Part shown: positions 32,290-45,584 of the stretch, one piece after another
Numbering within the stretch: position 1 is the stretch's first letter
How the letters are laid out: the number at the start of each line of letters is the position of its first letter
Source: Paraconiothyrium sp. Pb-2020
Lineage: Eukaryota > Ascomycota > Dothideomycetes > Pleosporales > Didymosphaeriaceae
Direction of reading: 5' to 3'
Assembly: GCA_022419385.1 (NCBI GenBank)
Contig: JAJUBI010000004.1
Span: 3,577,286-3,641,285 of the forward strand
DNA length: 64,000 nt
Translations under genes and position numbers: made by a program
Notes under the pieces: generated by a model
Seen by the model: the letters and a program-made list of their open reading frames with translations, nothing else
Told to the model about the DNA's origin: nothing
Database searches by the model: none

Positions 32290-35143
32290 CTACTGATACC
32301 ACTCCTGCTCATTGTACGCATTCAGCCCCGCCCCGAAGACCCCTTGTGCCCCTCCAACCCCGTTGATCCCTTGTGGCACCACTCCATTGCCATTCGTCAC
32401 CACCGGGCCCCCATTCATGACATCGCCCGCACCAGCGACCGCGGCTGCTACCCCTGGGTTTACCATGGTGGGACTCCCCACAACACCCCCTTGCCCGGTG
32501 AACCAACCCGCCATATCCTCAATCCCGTGATTCCAGTTGTCGAACCCAAAGGCCAACTGGTTCTGGTCACGCAACCACCAGTCCTGCCCTTCGCGGATGA
32601 GCTGCTCCACGCCGCCGAAAAGCTGGGACGGCGAGGCGCCTTGTGTGGAGGGCGTGCCGTTGGTGGACATTGGTGTTGCGACCGAGGGCGAGGGCTGGGT
32701 GAGTGAGCCGCGTTGTGCGCGTGTGTACGTGGGGATGGCGTCGATTGGAAGTGCCTCTGTCGTGTGGTTCTGCATGGCGGACATGTTAACGTTGTTTCCT
32801 GTGCGATCGAAAAATTGAGATGCGGTGTTGGCAAGGGATAGGCCGTAAGGTTGCAACGCGGGGGAAGTGTCCAAGTCTACGTCTGCGTTTACGTCAACGT
32901 CTACCGCGGGCTTCTGCTCGGGCTCGGGCAAGGAGTCCCGTTTCACTGGCTTGGGCGTGGTGACGTCAGTCCAAGGGCCGAACTTCGAGTCGGTACGGGC
33001 AAGCACTGGGGCGGCTTCTTCGGGGAGTTCGACCTTCCAGCGGCGTGCAAGGACGCTGAGTATGCCGAGGGTTCGCCGCGCGCAGAGCCAGCCTTCGGCG
33101 ATTTCCTCCAGGTGCTTGGCGCCATGGATGATGTCGCGCTTTGCATTCTTTTCGGGAAGGTTCAGAAGATGGATCGTGCAAGCCGAGTGTGCGATGTATA
33201 CTACGATGTTGCAGATTTGGCGGAGGCCGTGCGATCGCTTGTACAGGCGGAGGAGTTTGGATATCATGGCGGCGGCTTGGGTGCAAAGCTTTCTGGGGGA
33301 AACGTGAGCGGGGAGGGGAGAGTTGTTAGGGTTGTATTTGAGGAAGGGGCGGAAGAGGTGAATGTAGAGAAGCTGGAAGAACATGCTGTGTATATGTTAA
33401 TGGATGATCGAGCTGATTTGAGGGTCTACTCACTGCATGACGAGCATCGAGGGTAGGCCACCTTCTTTCGGTTCTAACTCTTTCGGCAGTTCTCTTCTCC
33501 AGGTCTCTAATCTCTGGTGTATCTCGCTTAATTTCTTGAGCTCTGCTTGCTTGCCCTTCGCCTTGTCCATGTCCATAGGATTGTAGAAGTAGTTCATTAG
33601 ATCGCTAGATATCTCGCATAGTTTGGATATTTGGAGAGCCACCTAGTGATCATTAGCAATTTAAAACATTCTACATACAGTTTTGACGTACCGCTCGTGT
33701 CCGCGAAGGTTGTGAATGTGCCTGGCTGACACCGGAATCTGTATATGCAGACCAGATTTCCGCCTCTTCCGTCGGAAAGACTTCAGGTTTAGGAACGGTT
33801 ACAATCGCCCTGGGCAGCTGCGGTAGTCTTCCGAGATAATTGGACCAGCATCTACCAAAATTAGCAATTCATCCTACCCAGGACATCGTGAGAACGTACT
33901 TATCGAACAAGAAGCAACCCCAGAATGTTATCCGCCTCGCATCTTCCTCCGTCTCGTCAATCTTACTCTTACTCGTCATATCGATGTTCAGACCCAGGTC
34001 GCAGGCCATGCGAAAGCTCATCCCACTGTACACCCACCCCTTTGCTTCTCTTCCGCAACCCGCTTCTCGAACAGACATGAGCGCTAGCGCCTGCACGGTC
34101 GTCAACGCAGGCACTTCGTGGAGGTCGTCTTCGAGTATCAGCCGCTTCGCCTCTCTGAAGAAGTGATCTCCTGCCGTGGCCGAGTCGTCCCGCACAGCTC
34201 TTGCCCCCGGCCACGACGTGAAATGGCAACCCAGCGCGAGCATGGCATTGACAAGCAATGGAGTGCAGTACTCCATCTTCCGTCTCGATCGGGACGGTGG
34301 CCTGCCCAGCTGAAATTCCTTCATGAAGAGGTGCTTTGACAGCGTAGTGAAGAAGCTGTAATGCCAGCAAAAGTACATGTTGATGAGATGCCGCACGAGC
34401 TCCGCGTCTGTAGTGACATTTGTCCAAGATGTCAACGGGTCCTCCGTCTGGTCGTACTGATCCGCCCCCACTAGCGACTGCGGAGATTCCGTGTCGGCGT
34501 CACCCGCGCCCATGTATATCAGATGCGATGTACCTCCGATGTACCTGGTGGAACCGTCTTGAAGCCTCAGCTCGCCCATCTTCCCGCTCAGTTGGCTCTC
34601 AAACGTCGTCTGCGTGGTGGGCGTCTGCAGTGGGCTGACGTCCTCATCGTCGACATCCTCGCCGTTCTCCTTGGCGATTATGGCCTCAGCAACAGCATCC
34701 AAGCTCTCGCATGTCCGTATCTGCTGGATGAGCGGGGCGACGTCGTCTTCGGGGTAGTTCAGAATGGCCTGGATGAGTGTCTGCAGGGTCGAGTTGCGCG
34801 TCTTGAGGCCTTCAATGTCCTTCTTGTAGACGCCTTTGCGGCGGTGGTCCGAGTTGGGATCGTAAACGCAGGGCGTGTTGTATACAGCGGCACAGGCGGA
34901 GCACGCAGGCGTCGTTCCGTCGCACTAGATGGGCACACGCTGGGGTCAGCAAGTTGATCCATAGACAAGACGGCGCACGTAGGCTAAGCTCACCTTGCTC
35001 TTCCTCTTGCGGCAGGGCACACATGCGCTGGAAATACATCTGCGTTTCCTGTTGTTGTCCTCATTGGTTCCGTCCTTCTTGCTCCTTCTGCGGCCCTTAT
35101 CGGCGCCGTCTGCCGTGTCTGGCATTCCCGTGGAGAAGTTCAT
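32290..35143 (-). CDS. Zn2Cys6 transcription factor, NirA/NIT-4-like
   Basis: Five exons: 35143-34994, 34924-33900, 33851-33692, 33642-33434 and 33385-32290; introns of 69, 48, 49 and 48 bp; 879 aa. The binuclear zinc cluster has Cys41, 44, 51, 58, 61 and 69, split by the first intron after CVPCRKRKSK. It is followed by DPNSDHRRKGVYKKD and a dimerisation helix (LKTRNSTLQTLIQAIL), as in NirA/NIT-4 and close paralogues. The middle is the fungal-specific factor domain (HLINMYFCWHYSFFTTLSKHLF, then GWVYSGMSFRMACDLGLN). The C-terminus is Gly/Asn/Val-rich with FGGVEQLIREGQDWWLRDQ. NirA activates nitrate and nitrite reductase genes in the nucleus, but no such genes lie in this window. A paralogue with another target set is equally possible. 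Confidence 0.85.
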
Positions 35144-35918
35144 GTCGCCTGGGGCGGGGCACGGCGGGGTCGTCGAATTCAGTGTCTCGCGCGGAGATGT
35201 TGGTCGAGTCGCGTGCACCGGCGGCTGTCTACATACTTTAGGGTACGTCGTCCGGATCGATGTGCGTGCGATATCAGGGCGGGCGGCGCATTGAGGATGC
35301 GATGCTGGTCTGCAGATGCGGAAGCGGCGAGGGGTGCAGCGCGTTGTGGTTGGCCTGTTCTAGTCCTTATCGCAGAGGCACAGAGCTGCGTGTAGCTTCA
35401 TCGAGACGTCACCGTCAGGCTTGGGCAGCGCAAATCGTCTCTCCTGTGTGCGTGTTGTTACTTTTGCGACGAGCTGTTTAATGGCGACCCATTGATTCGC
35501 TCGCTCGACGCGTGCGTGGTGGGCCGAGGATCGCTCTCTAGCACCAGACTAGCAGATCCACTTTGCAAATGCGACCTTGCTACGAGATGGGTTCATATAT
35601 GTATCTATACATGGTTGCTTTTCAGAGGCCTCGAGTCCTACCAGGCTGCGTCATTACCAAGCCCATGCCTCGTATTGCCACCTTATCTCCGAGCAAAAAG
35701 CAAGATCAAAACGCCCAATCATGGTGCCCAGAGTAATCAGTCTAGCCTCGCAACTCCCAGCCAGAGTATCCTCAGAGCCACCTGAGCAGGCCATCTCCTG
35801 TAGGTCAAATTGCGCTCATATGGCAAAGAGATCGTGTCGCCTCCGTTTCCTGAAAGCTTAGCTTGACTGAACTCCGGCCCCCAAAATCCACCCCAAAACA
35901 GTGCCAATCTTGAAAAAA
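35144..35918. other. Intergenic upstream of the NirA-like gene
   Basis: Promoter of the NirA-like gene. The frame of its first exon stays open upstream to about 35218 without an ATG, so a further 5' exon cannot be excluded. The rest shows nothing recognised. Confidence 0.45.
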
Positions 35919-38900
35919 TCAAAGCTCATCCGCATAGCCCTCGTGGTCGTTATCCGCATAGAAACCGCCGCGTGAATCAGCATTCTCCGTCATGATGAAC
36001 GGGCGACCGCTCTCGTCGTCGCGGATGTTGCCGAACAGGCGCATGAGGTCCCGGATACCCATCTTGCTGGCCTTGGCCACGGCGTCCTCCTTCATGACCG
36101 AGTCGATTTCCTTCTCTTTGCGCTCTTGCATCTGGATGAGGCGCTCATCTACCGTGTTCCTCACGCAGAAACGCGTCAGACAAGTAGTCTCCTTTTGCCC
36201 AAACCGAAACACACGGCAGAACGCTTGCTGCTCTGCTGCCGAGTTCCACCAGGGGTCCAGAATGACGACACGCGACGCCATGGTAAGGTTGAGACCCACT
36301 TTAGAACGATGAGTATTTGGAAATCCAGGGCCATGGGAGGGTTACTTACAGCCACCGCAACGAAGAGAGGCCAACAGCACCCTCACGCCGCCGTCATCGG
36401 CAAAGCGTCCGATAGCTTTGTCGCGAGACTCTTGACTCATCTTGCCATGGTACTAGTAGTCATCAGTACTCATACTGCAGTAGACAAATCAGGTATGAAA
36501 GGGCGTTGTAAAAGTAGTCCCGGGGTAACACAGGGCACATTTATGGTTGGACCTGCTTCCACATCTTTACTCACTTCTTCAGTCCCCCAGTGCTCTTCCT
36601 GACACATTTTGTTGATGATTCGGATCCTGTCACCATCAGCAAGCTGCCTAAAGACTAACATATTGATGCTCACATAGCTAGAAACTGCGTGTAGATGATG
36701 ACCTTCACGTTGGGATTCTCCGCAAACCTACAAGTCGACATCAGTGGAAAACCTATGGCCTGAACCGGCACCACTTACCAGTTCAGCAGTTGAGCCTTGA
36801 GCGCGATCGTCTTCGCGGAAGGCAGCACCCCTTCGCCACCTAGGGTAAGCCATTCCTCTGCGATGTCTTGCTGCTCGATATGCTGAATCTCCTTTGAGTG
36901 TTGGTGTTTCTTGGCACGCGTCATGGGCCCGTTGTTCACGAGTACGTCGTCGTCTCGTTGTATCTCATTGGCATGCGTGAAAACGCTACCACAGCCTTTA
37001 CATGTGCTGTTTGCCCTCCCCTCCTCTGCTGCTAGAAGCGCCGCATCGTCGTAGCACCTAGAGCATAAGAGATGACCGCAACTAGTCAGCCAAGCATCCG
37101 ACGGCGCACCGCCGCAATCACTGCACACGGCCTTTTCCTTGACTCTCTGCCAGCTTTCGCCGTTCGTCAAACTGTTCAGATAAGGTCGGAAGTCGAATGT
37201 CTTGCCGAAGGTGTTGCCACTAGCACGAGAGCGTCCAGGGACCGGTCGATCGACATCAATAACCTCCTCGCTATCGTCAAGCAGCTCTTCGATATCACGT
37301 TGCCCCGATTCTGCGTCATCTTGGCACGCTAGCCGCCGTCTCGAAGGCTTCGAGCGATTCGTCGCCTTATTTGCGGCTTTCTTCTTTGCTTCCGCCTCAA
37401 GATTATCTAGTTGCTTGCGGATAGCCAGGATAGTTCTACCTTTCCTGCCCCGCTGTTCAGTCGCTTCTTGTTGGACCACTTCGCGGATCTTCTCAATATC
37501 TTCGTGTTCCAAAAGATCCTGTACGACCAATTGGAGCATCAGGATATGTGCGGTGAGTTGTCGCAGTCGCAGAAGCATACTATGTGAGTGTCAGCGAGCA
37601 CCTTTCATTTGATCACGGTCATTCTCAAGTGTACTCACACCAGGGCGTTGTTGTATGATTTCTCCAACTCGTTCTGCCTAGATGCGAAGTTGATTCGCTT
37701 TGCGAAGCGTTGGCGGACAACTTCATAGATGCTACGCTCCACTGAGTTGAACTCACACCAGTGAGTCATCTGGGAGGCTCGGGGTAGTTTCAAAATGGGC
37801 GCATTCATCATCATATCTGAATGATCTCGGCGAATCATGAATTGCGATAGTCGAATAAGTAGGCGCTCGATGCTCTCGGGCTCTTTAGGGTCTGCGTAGT
37901 TATGCTTGAAGATCTTGAAGCTGCCAGTATGTGGGACACCGAGAAATTTGAAGTACGAGTAGAGCTCAGTCACGCTGTTGAGGATCGGTGTGCCACTCAA
38001 TGCCCACTTATGGCGTGCCATTAACGCGCGGCAAGCGAGCGAGGTCCGGCTGAGGTGATTCTTGATAGCCTGGGCCTCGTCCAATACGATCCTATGGAAC
38101 ATCATGCGGTGAAGAGGTCCTCGGTGCTTCTCATATACCTCTTGCCACCAAGCGATCTTCTGTTCTGCAGTCTGGCATTCGATGGGAGGGTCATTCTTGG
38201 GATAACTCCGAAGCACCTCGTGGTATGTGGTCAGGATGATGTGGTGCTGCTTGAAGGTGTGAAACGCACGGTTAGAATTGATACGCGAGCCTGCAGTGTG
38301 CCTCATCACACTGAGTCCAGAATCTGTGTGCAGTTCGATTTCGCGCCCCCACTGGGTGAGTAGAGCAGGGCTGGCAACGAGCAAAGTAGTCTTGCAGTCA
38401 TCGTCGCTGTTTCCCAGGCCATTGACAATATTCGCCAGCACTAGCAATCCTCATTAGTCAAGTAGTCCTTGAGGTATTGGAGAGTACTCACTCATGAGCG
38501 TTTTCCCAAGACCCATTTGGTCGGCCATCAAGCCTCCGCGTGGCTCTCGGACATCATTTTCGCGTCGCCTCATAAAGGCCGTGCCCATGACCTGATAGTG
38601 CTTCAAGCTGGTCAACATGCCTTTCACCTTCCACATACCATTGCCATCTGCCTTGCAGGAACCCCGACCGTCGAAGTCTCTGGTAGCTCGCAGCAAAGCG
38701 GTCGTGTCATCTTTGGCCGACTTCTGGTGCTCGGTCGGCACGCTGGCAATGAGCTCCTTCAGTGCATCAGCCTTGTTTTTGGATGTGAAGGTCGGCTGTT
38801 CGGGAGCGTCCTCGCTAGCTTGCTGGCGGAAGACGTCGGAATGTATAAGTGAGTGGTGCAGGCGGGTGGCGTTCTCCGCCGCTTTCTTGTCTTTAGCAGT

Positions 38901-40481
38901 CTGGCGTACGCCTGCTTTCGCGGGCGTGCCTGAAGCTGAACCAGACGCTTTTGATTTGGATCCCTTGTGTCGGCCACGACCCCTTCCCATATTTTGTGCT
39001 TCTTCGGATAGGCTGGCTCCTTTCTTTTTCTTGCTCGGTCTATCTCCGCTAGCTTGAAGCGCGACTTGCATGCTCTGAAGCTCTGCTTCTGCGAACGAAG
39101 GGAAGTCGCGCCTAGAGGATGGTTCGGGGATGCGAGAAGAGCCGGCAGGGTCGTCGTCGATTATGTCTTCCTCCTGGCCACCGTCACCGAGGCCATTTCT
39201 AGGCCCAAACGTATCGGGAAACAATTCTGATTCGCCATTCTCTTGTCTCGCCATGTCTTCATCGCGCTTTCTCTTGCGCAGTCGAGCTGACTCTTCGGAA
39301 CGGATTCTCATCCACGCAACGTCCTCTGCGAAGTTGAGTTTTCCATTCTTCTTCTTGAGCTCCTCGTAATGCTTCCTTTGCTTCTCATACTTTGCATTCG
39401 CCTCTCGTTCCGCCCTATCATGCTCATTTTCACCGGCTGTGGGAACAGCAGCAGATGTTTGCCGAATAGGTGTATGCGAAAGAATGGCATCGAGGTAGGT
39501 TCCTCCATCAGGAGCAGGCTGAGCAAGCTGCGGTGGTCTGCTAACAGCAGCCCTAGCTTGACTGAATTTCTTCTGCAATTGGCGCATCTTGCTGAATGCA
39601 GATTTCGATGACCCAACGGAAGGTCGCGAAGCAGAATCGCGCGGTGGGGCCGTTCTGGACGAAGGCTGAGCGGCGAAATTGAGCGGTGCGGACAACCCAT
39701 TGAGCGGACTAGGAGTAGTAGATGAACTGTTGATAGGACGGCGAGTCAAGAAAGGTCTGTTGGAAAAGCCTGGGCCCGGAGAAGGAAGACGATGAAGCGG
39801 CACGAAGAGACTGTCCTCATCATCACTAATCTCATGAATTCGGGTCTGGAGTGTGGGAACCGGATCCCCAAATTCGGGTGTGTCAGGGATGACAGGGACG
39901 CCAACTGAAGGGCCTTGCTGTCTGTTTTGCGAATCCTGGATATCCTCCATATTGCTCCCATGCTCTTGCGGCCGGGGGTTAATGTTGTGTTCCTGATCCG
40001 GGTCCTCGACGCCGTTGATGGCATCCGCGACCCCATGCTCCGCATGTAACTGTCCACCGTACTGATCTTGGATCTGAACCTCAGGAATGGTCCCGTCAAA
40101 GTCCGGAAGTCCATCATGATCAATTTCCACGTCGTCATTCAAGCCGAAGTCCTGAGTACCAACATGAGGCGCAAATTCATCGTCCGGAGTGCGTAAGCCG
40201 TTGAATCCTTCATCGGCAAATTCCGGAGGACTCTGTACGACAGAATCCTCTTGGGGTGCAAGGATGTCATCATCTTCGATATCAGGCTCTCTATCGTCCA
40301 GAAACAACGAGTCGAGCTGCTCATCGGTCAATGCAGGTGTAGGGACCTGAGTCTCGGAGACATCGGGCGCTTGATGATGAGAACTCTGAGGTGGGGGGGT
40401 CTCTTGGACTCTGGGAGCCCGGCTTTCTTCAGTAGCTTTAGTCACGACCAAGTTCTCGTCGCTAGGGCTTGAATCCGCCAT
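35919..40481 (-). CDS. SNF2-family ATPase with RING finger, Rad5/Uls1-like
   Basis: Seven exons: 40481-38492, 38440-37639, 37579-36779, 36727-36674, 36626-36575, 36452-36350 and 36298-35919; introns of 51, 59, 51, 47, 122 and 51 bp; 1393 aa. Residues 1-600 are acidic and disordered. The SNF2 ATPase starts near residue 625, with Walker A DQMGLGKT (654-661), the DEAQ box (784-787) and LSGTPILN. A C3HC4 RING (1083-1128: CSDC, CGHLLCSRC, CKGC) is inserted between the two helicase lobes. The second lobe has YHGKMSQESRDKAI, GGLGLNL and DPWWN, ending FRFGQKE. A RING inside a SNF2 motor marks the Rad5/Rad16/Uls1 branch: DNA-translocating ubiquitin or SUMO-targeted ligases in repair and chromatin. No HIRAN domain was seen, favouring the Uls1/Rad16 side. 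Confidence 0.9.
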
Positions 40482-41561
40482 GGCCTCTGACTCTATAGTC
40501 AGCGTCCTATCATATCAATGAGCGAAGTAGTCAATGTACCAGCAACTGAACAAGATGTTCAGTGGCTTCCCAACACGAGCCGATCCGCTTGTCCTGCTAG
40601 CAGCGCTTGGAACAAGACAATGTGAAGATGGGATTGTCAGATGATCGACTGCGTCGGAGAAGTTGTTGTAGAGCACTCGGTCAGTTGGGAGTATTGATAA
40701 GATGTGTAGGAAGGAAGCCAAGTGGAGGAAGACAAGAAGTGGGCGGTGGTGCGAGGATAAAGGGAAGAAGTGTGGCGGAAGATGGAAGGACACAAGCTTG
40801 CCAGTGAGGCCTTTTATAGAGAGCGGCCGGATCACTGAGAGAGAGAGAAGCAACATCTTTCTCACTAGTGAGAGAAGGTCGACGGCTGGCGACATAGCCC
40901 TTTAATCTCTCCGGTGAAGGCGGATAGCATACCGAGCCGACATAGTGTAGTGACATAAAGCTGAGTGAAGTAGGATGAAAGCACGTCGAAATGCGAACTT
41001 GCAGAGTGAGGCTAGAGCAAGATGGATGATGATAATGGAATGAGTATCTTGCGGGGAGTTGGGAATTGTTGGCAGATATCGAGTAGGCGCTGCGCACACA
41101 GGCAAACGCAACGACGAAGTTGTAAGAGCCACTGAGGTTATCTGCGATACATTCGTTCTCACGAGGACGCCGGGTCTGAAGTGTGGTCAGCAGACATCGG
41201 TGCAAAATTGCGCAATTACCTACCAGGTTCGACCGCCGCTCCCTCGCCACGAGTTAGGAAGTCGCAACACAACAGCACCGTCCGCTGAACGCAGTAAGCC
41301 TCAGCAGGTACATTTCAAAGAAATATAAATTAACCTAACACTACAAAACGTACATAGTAAAAGCCCTCACAAAAGAGATGTCTCACTCGGTTACTCGAAG
41401 ATTACTTTCGCGAGCACAGGGTATCTAGGAAACGCACAGTAATCAAATTTTAAGTTGAGACATTGGCGATAAAGCCAGCCAAACAGCAAGGGAAAAGAGG
41501 TAACGTGAGTTGTTAAAAATGTACAGTTGTGTTAATGTAGAAGAAAGACAAGGAAACCGTG
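40482..41561. other. Intergenic between SNF2 gene and antiporter gene
   Basis: Promoter of the SNF2 gene and 3' flank of the antiporter gene. Includes a GA-rich tract near 40839-40852. No exon recognised. Confidence 0.5.
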
Positions 41562-43641
41562 CTAGCTTTCGGTATTCTCGGGCAGATCGGGGTAGAACCA
41601 CGCAGCCAAGCTGATGATGATGTAGGATGACATGAGGAGCACGCCCTCGAGCCAATCTGACGTACGTTAGCAGTGTCTAGATAATGCGGCGTAGATGTAC
41701 TTACGAGACTTGCCGTCCTGAATCAAGTAGTTAACAAGCAATACTGCAACGAACAAGATCGCGATCTGGAAAGTGTCAAAGTAGAGCGTCATGTCCTCCT
41801 TGCCCGCGATCCATCCAATGACGACGATACCAGGAAGTACGAGAAGGGCGATTTGCATGGAGGAACCGACAGCGACACCGATGGAGAGGTCCATCTTGTC
41901 CTTGATAGCGACAGTGACAGCGGTGGCGTGCTCAGCGGCGTTACCCACAATGGGAAGGAGAATCAGACCGACGAAGGTGGTCGAGATACCGGCCTCGCGG
42001 GTGAAGCCATCAATACTGGAGACCATGAACTCGGAGCAGAAAGCAACAAGCGTAGTTGAAATAGCGAGCGTAACGAGAGCACCCCACATGGTGAGGTTGG
42101 GCTCCTCGAAGTCATCTTCCTCATCTTCTGCGGCTTCTTTGCTGTTCATTAGATGGCGGTTTTGGTTCGCGGCGCCGCCTGATGCGGCAGCGGTACCGGC
42201 TCCGATGGTCGCGATGCCACGGGCGACGCTTCCGTCGACGGACTGCTTGCGCTTGACGCCCTTCTCGCTAGGTTCATTGTACATCGAGACGTGGGTCTTG
42301 AGTTGGAAGAAGAGGTAGCAGCCGTACACGAAGAGTAGTATGATGGCTGTTCCGTGAGACTGTACGAAAGTAATTAGCACCACGTCGTCGCAGTGGAAGG
42401 ACTATCTTACTAATTCCGAATTGCTCTTTGCATCTTGTGCGGCATCTGCTGAGCCTGTGCCAATATCGGCAATCATGTTGTGGAATACGGTCGGAATGAT
42501 CAACGAAGCAATGCAGAGAGCCAAGAGAGAGGCAGCCGTCTGCGCAACGGTGATGTTGAAGAACTGCTCCACACGATTGAAACCACCAGCAAAGAAGGAC
42601 ATGCCCAGAACAAGCAACAGGTTAGAAAGCATACTACCGATGAGCGACGTCTTGACAATCGTTATCTCATCTTTGACCAAAGCTTGGATCGAGACAATGA
42701 GCTCGACAGCGTTACTGCGATTGTTAGTCAAAATTAAACTCTACGCAAAACCCGAGGGGATATTACATACCCAAAAGACGCGTTGAGCAAACCACCGAGC
42801 GTTTCGCCAACGCGGATCGCAAGCTCTTCAGTGGCATTGCTAAGCATAGCGGCCAACGGAATGATGGCAATGAAGTTGATCAGGAAGACGCCGATGTCGT
42901 TGATCTTGTGCGTGTAGTACACTATAAAACCGATCGGCACCATAACAAGCAGGACGTTGATCCATGCGCCGAAAAGCACATATCGGATCTGCTGGCCCAC
43001 GGGGATTTTCCTCTTCAGTGCCCTTCTCTTACGTTCGTCGACATCCAGCTTCTCAGATTCGTGGCGACCCTCATCGGCCTCGTCATCTGCTTCCTTTCCC
43101 TTGACTATTCTCTTGACCCATCCGCGATGCTTCACAGCGGATCCGTTTGTTTGAGTTTCTGCACCATTGGAGACTACGGTCTTGTCGCTGATATCTGCCG
43201 ACGCTTTCTTCGGCGCAGCGCTCCCACTCGGCGCGAAATCGTTGATCGCTAGCCCGTCGCCTGTCACTGAATTTGGCCCTGACGTTGGCGAAGGCGCGGT
43301 ATTCGCATGTTGAGGACCGAATTCTTTCTCTGCCTCGGCGCTTGCTAAAGCTCTGTCTTGCTCATCACCGAGTTGCATTTGGGCCTCCGAATGTGACCTG
43401 CGTGGCGCTTGCTCTGCATCTGGATGTGCGACAGTATCCCGCGACCGTACGCGTGAAAATGGGTTGTAGGTGGTACCGGCTCCTGGGCTGCTCGCCACGC
43501 GATGGGCCTGTCTCCGTATAGCATCTGTGTCTATATGTTAGGATTGACAAAAGTAGTAGAAGGAGTGTCGACTGGTTTTGAGGAGTAGCACTGATGTGGG
43601 GTGGGATTGTACATGATGTACGAGAGTCTGCACTTACGCAT
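41562..43641 (-). CDS. vcx1: Vacuolar Ca2+/H+ antiporter, VCX1/CAX type
   Basis: Five exons: 43641-43638, 43524-42771, 42714-42411, 42359-41705 and 41656-41562; introns of 113, 56, 51 and 48 bp; 603 aa. It exchanges cytosolic Ca2+ for vacuolar H+. The two CAX alpha-repeats are clear: SNATEELAIRVGETLGGLLNASFGNAVELIVS in the first half and GNAAEHATAVTVAIKDKMDLSIGVAVGSS in the second, each with the acidic G-N-A-x-E core. About 11 membrane segments and an acidic loop (AAEDEEDDFEEPN) between the halves fit the family. The N-terminal 150 residues are Ser-rich and cytosolic. The initiator codon plus one base form the entire first coding exon (ATGC), giving MHAIRRQAHRV after splicing. The last exon restores QDGKSHWLEG. 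Confidence 0.92.
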
Positions 43642-45584
43642 ATTGGTGTATGAGTCCGGAACGGATTAGCCAGAGGTTGCTCAGTGACGAATGTGGCAGT
43701 CAACGCCAATTGAGCAACAAAGAGGATCAAAGCTCGTTGGAGTGCAGCTCGGGACCAATGCCTGAGGCGCGGAAGCACGACTGGGGGTTTGGGGGCGAAA
43801 CGGCTGTGCTGGTGCGATGCGTGATTGTTGTTGGTCAAACAAGCGCGTTTGCCTTCTTCAATGGTTCTTTGTAACTTGCTTTCGTGGCGCGTGCTGTACA
43901 GCCTTGGGTGTACCGGTGAGCTTTGTGTTGCAGCCTGGAATGGGCACGCGCTCGTATGGAGGAGTGAGAACTGGGAAAAGGACAACGGGCAGACAGAAGG
44001 GGTTTAAACGGCCGGGGACAGAAGGGCAGGGGTAAATGAGCGTGCGTACGCTCGCGGCTCACCAGCCACAGATGCGGTCAGTGTGCATCTGACTAGATCG
44101 TAATTACCAAGGGCAGGGTCGCCTTCGCGCGCGCTGCCCGCTCAGTTCGAGACTGGTCCCTAGTGGACCGATCGATTCCTTGTTGTCAGGGCGATCTGGT
44201 TGCGCGCGCCACGAATATGACGCTAATATGTGCGAAGCACGAAAAGCATCGGTGCCAACGCCGCGAAGCTCAACGTCACTGGCTTGGCCCGCAAAAATCA
44301 AGGCACCAGGCGGCTTGTCGTAGGTGGAATAGCTGCTTGATCGCCGCGGCTAAACGCTTGAAACGACGACACCAAATCGCCCGAGGCTCGCCATCCCTCT
44401 AACGTGTGGCGCAGGCCTTCGAGTTTGCCCCTGCGCCACAGCCCGAACGCGTAGCGATGCGTGGAGTGTACCGTAATGCAAATATCTTCAGCTCCACTGC
44501 GGCGACGCTGAGGTTCAGAGCCTCGGGGTAGCGCTGGAAGTTGCTGTGCGAGGACAGCTGGGCGCAAGGAGGCTTGTCGTCCTGGGTGTCTTGGAGCTGA
44601 ACCGCGCGAGCTAGCAACGCCAAATAGGTTGCATGCTGCGAGCTACAGTAAGATCCAACAATGGCACGACTGTGCAGTTCCGCTCTGCATCCTCCAAAGG
44701 TCATAGTGTACGAGGCGTAGGATGGTCGAAGCCACAAAGTGTGCTGTAGAAGTCCGTCTACATCTCCGCTAGGAGTGCAGGAGTGACATCCCTAAGGTCG
44801 ACCAATTCGCTCCGTGCAAGATGGAATCAATTCGCTCCGTCGGCAGGTCTCATTCGCTATGCGCAAAGCCAGATATATCTCAACATGCACGAATGTATTA
44901 TTGTGATGACCAGATCAAGGTCCCCAGACAGGAATATTGTGCACGTCTAGTCAGCATCCCACCAATCTCCCCGCCCACGCGCCCACAACCTCACGCCGCA
45001 CGTTCAGTCTCACATAAATCCCGGACACTCTCACTTCCATCTCTTCGCTTCCGCGCACGCATCCGAAAAGGACACGAGAGTCGCATGTAGGTCGTCACTT
45101 TCGTTGGTGCATGATGACGTGTTGAAGTTTCCTTGCTCCTGATTCGCACATGGATTGATGCGATTGGTGCACTATTTCACGAAACAACGCCCCCGTATCT
45201 GACAAGCAAGGTTCAAACGACCGTTGGACGTATCGGCCTTTTTCTGGTACGCCCTGCCGTGGCTGGTGTCACCGGTCGGTGAAAACCCCCGGCAGGGCAG
45301 GTTTGGGTGCAAGAAAGTCAGGTTCCCAGGCAAGATGCGCTGGCATAATTGTCCATAAGGCTGAATGTGTGTAACCGCAGGCTGAACGCGACACTATGCA
45401 GCCAATGTCTGTTCGCGATTTGGTACCTAGTAGAAGTGACCTCATTATGTGTATCACGAACGATGATTTAAGCTTCGAGAACGGGTGTCTCAATCATCCT
45501 ATCAAATACTACTCGAAACTCCCCTGCTTACTTTTATGCAAGAACGCAGCGTGCTATGTATGCAATGCTGTATTTTCAACATGT
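43642..45584. other. Intergenic, 1.9 kb, no gene supported
   Basis: The largest gap of the window, between the antiporter promoter side and the 3' end of the LCB3-like gene. Frames up to about 110 codons look like shadows. It contains the nested hairpin at 45251-45298. Confidence 0.45.
45251..45298. other. Nested inverted repeat in intergenic DNA
   Basis: Arms GCCCTGCCG (45251-45259) and CGGCAGGGC (45290-45298) are exact reverse complements. Between them TCACC-GGTC-GGTGA (45269-45282) forms a second stem with a 4-nt loop. It could fold as RNA or act as a protein site; no function assigned. Confidence 0.4.
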
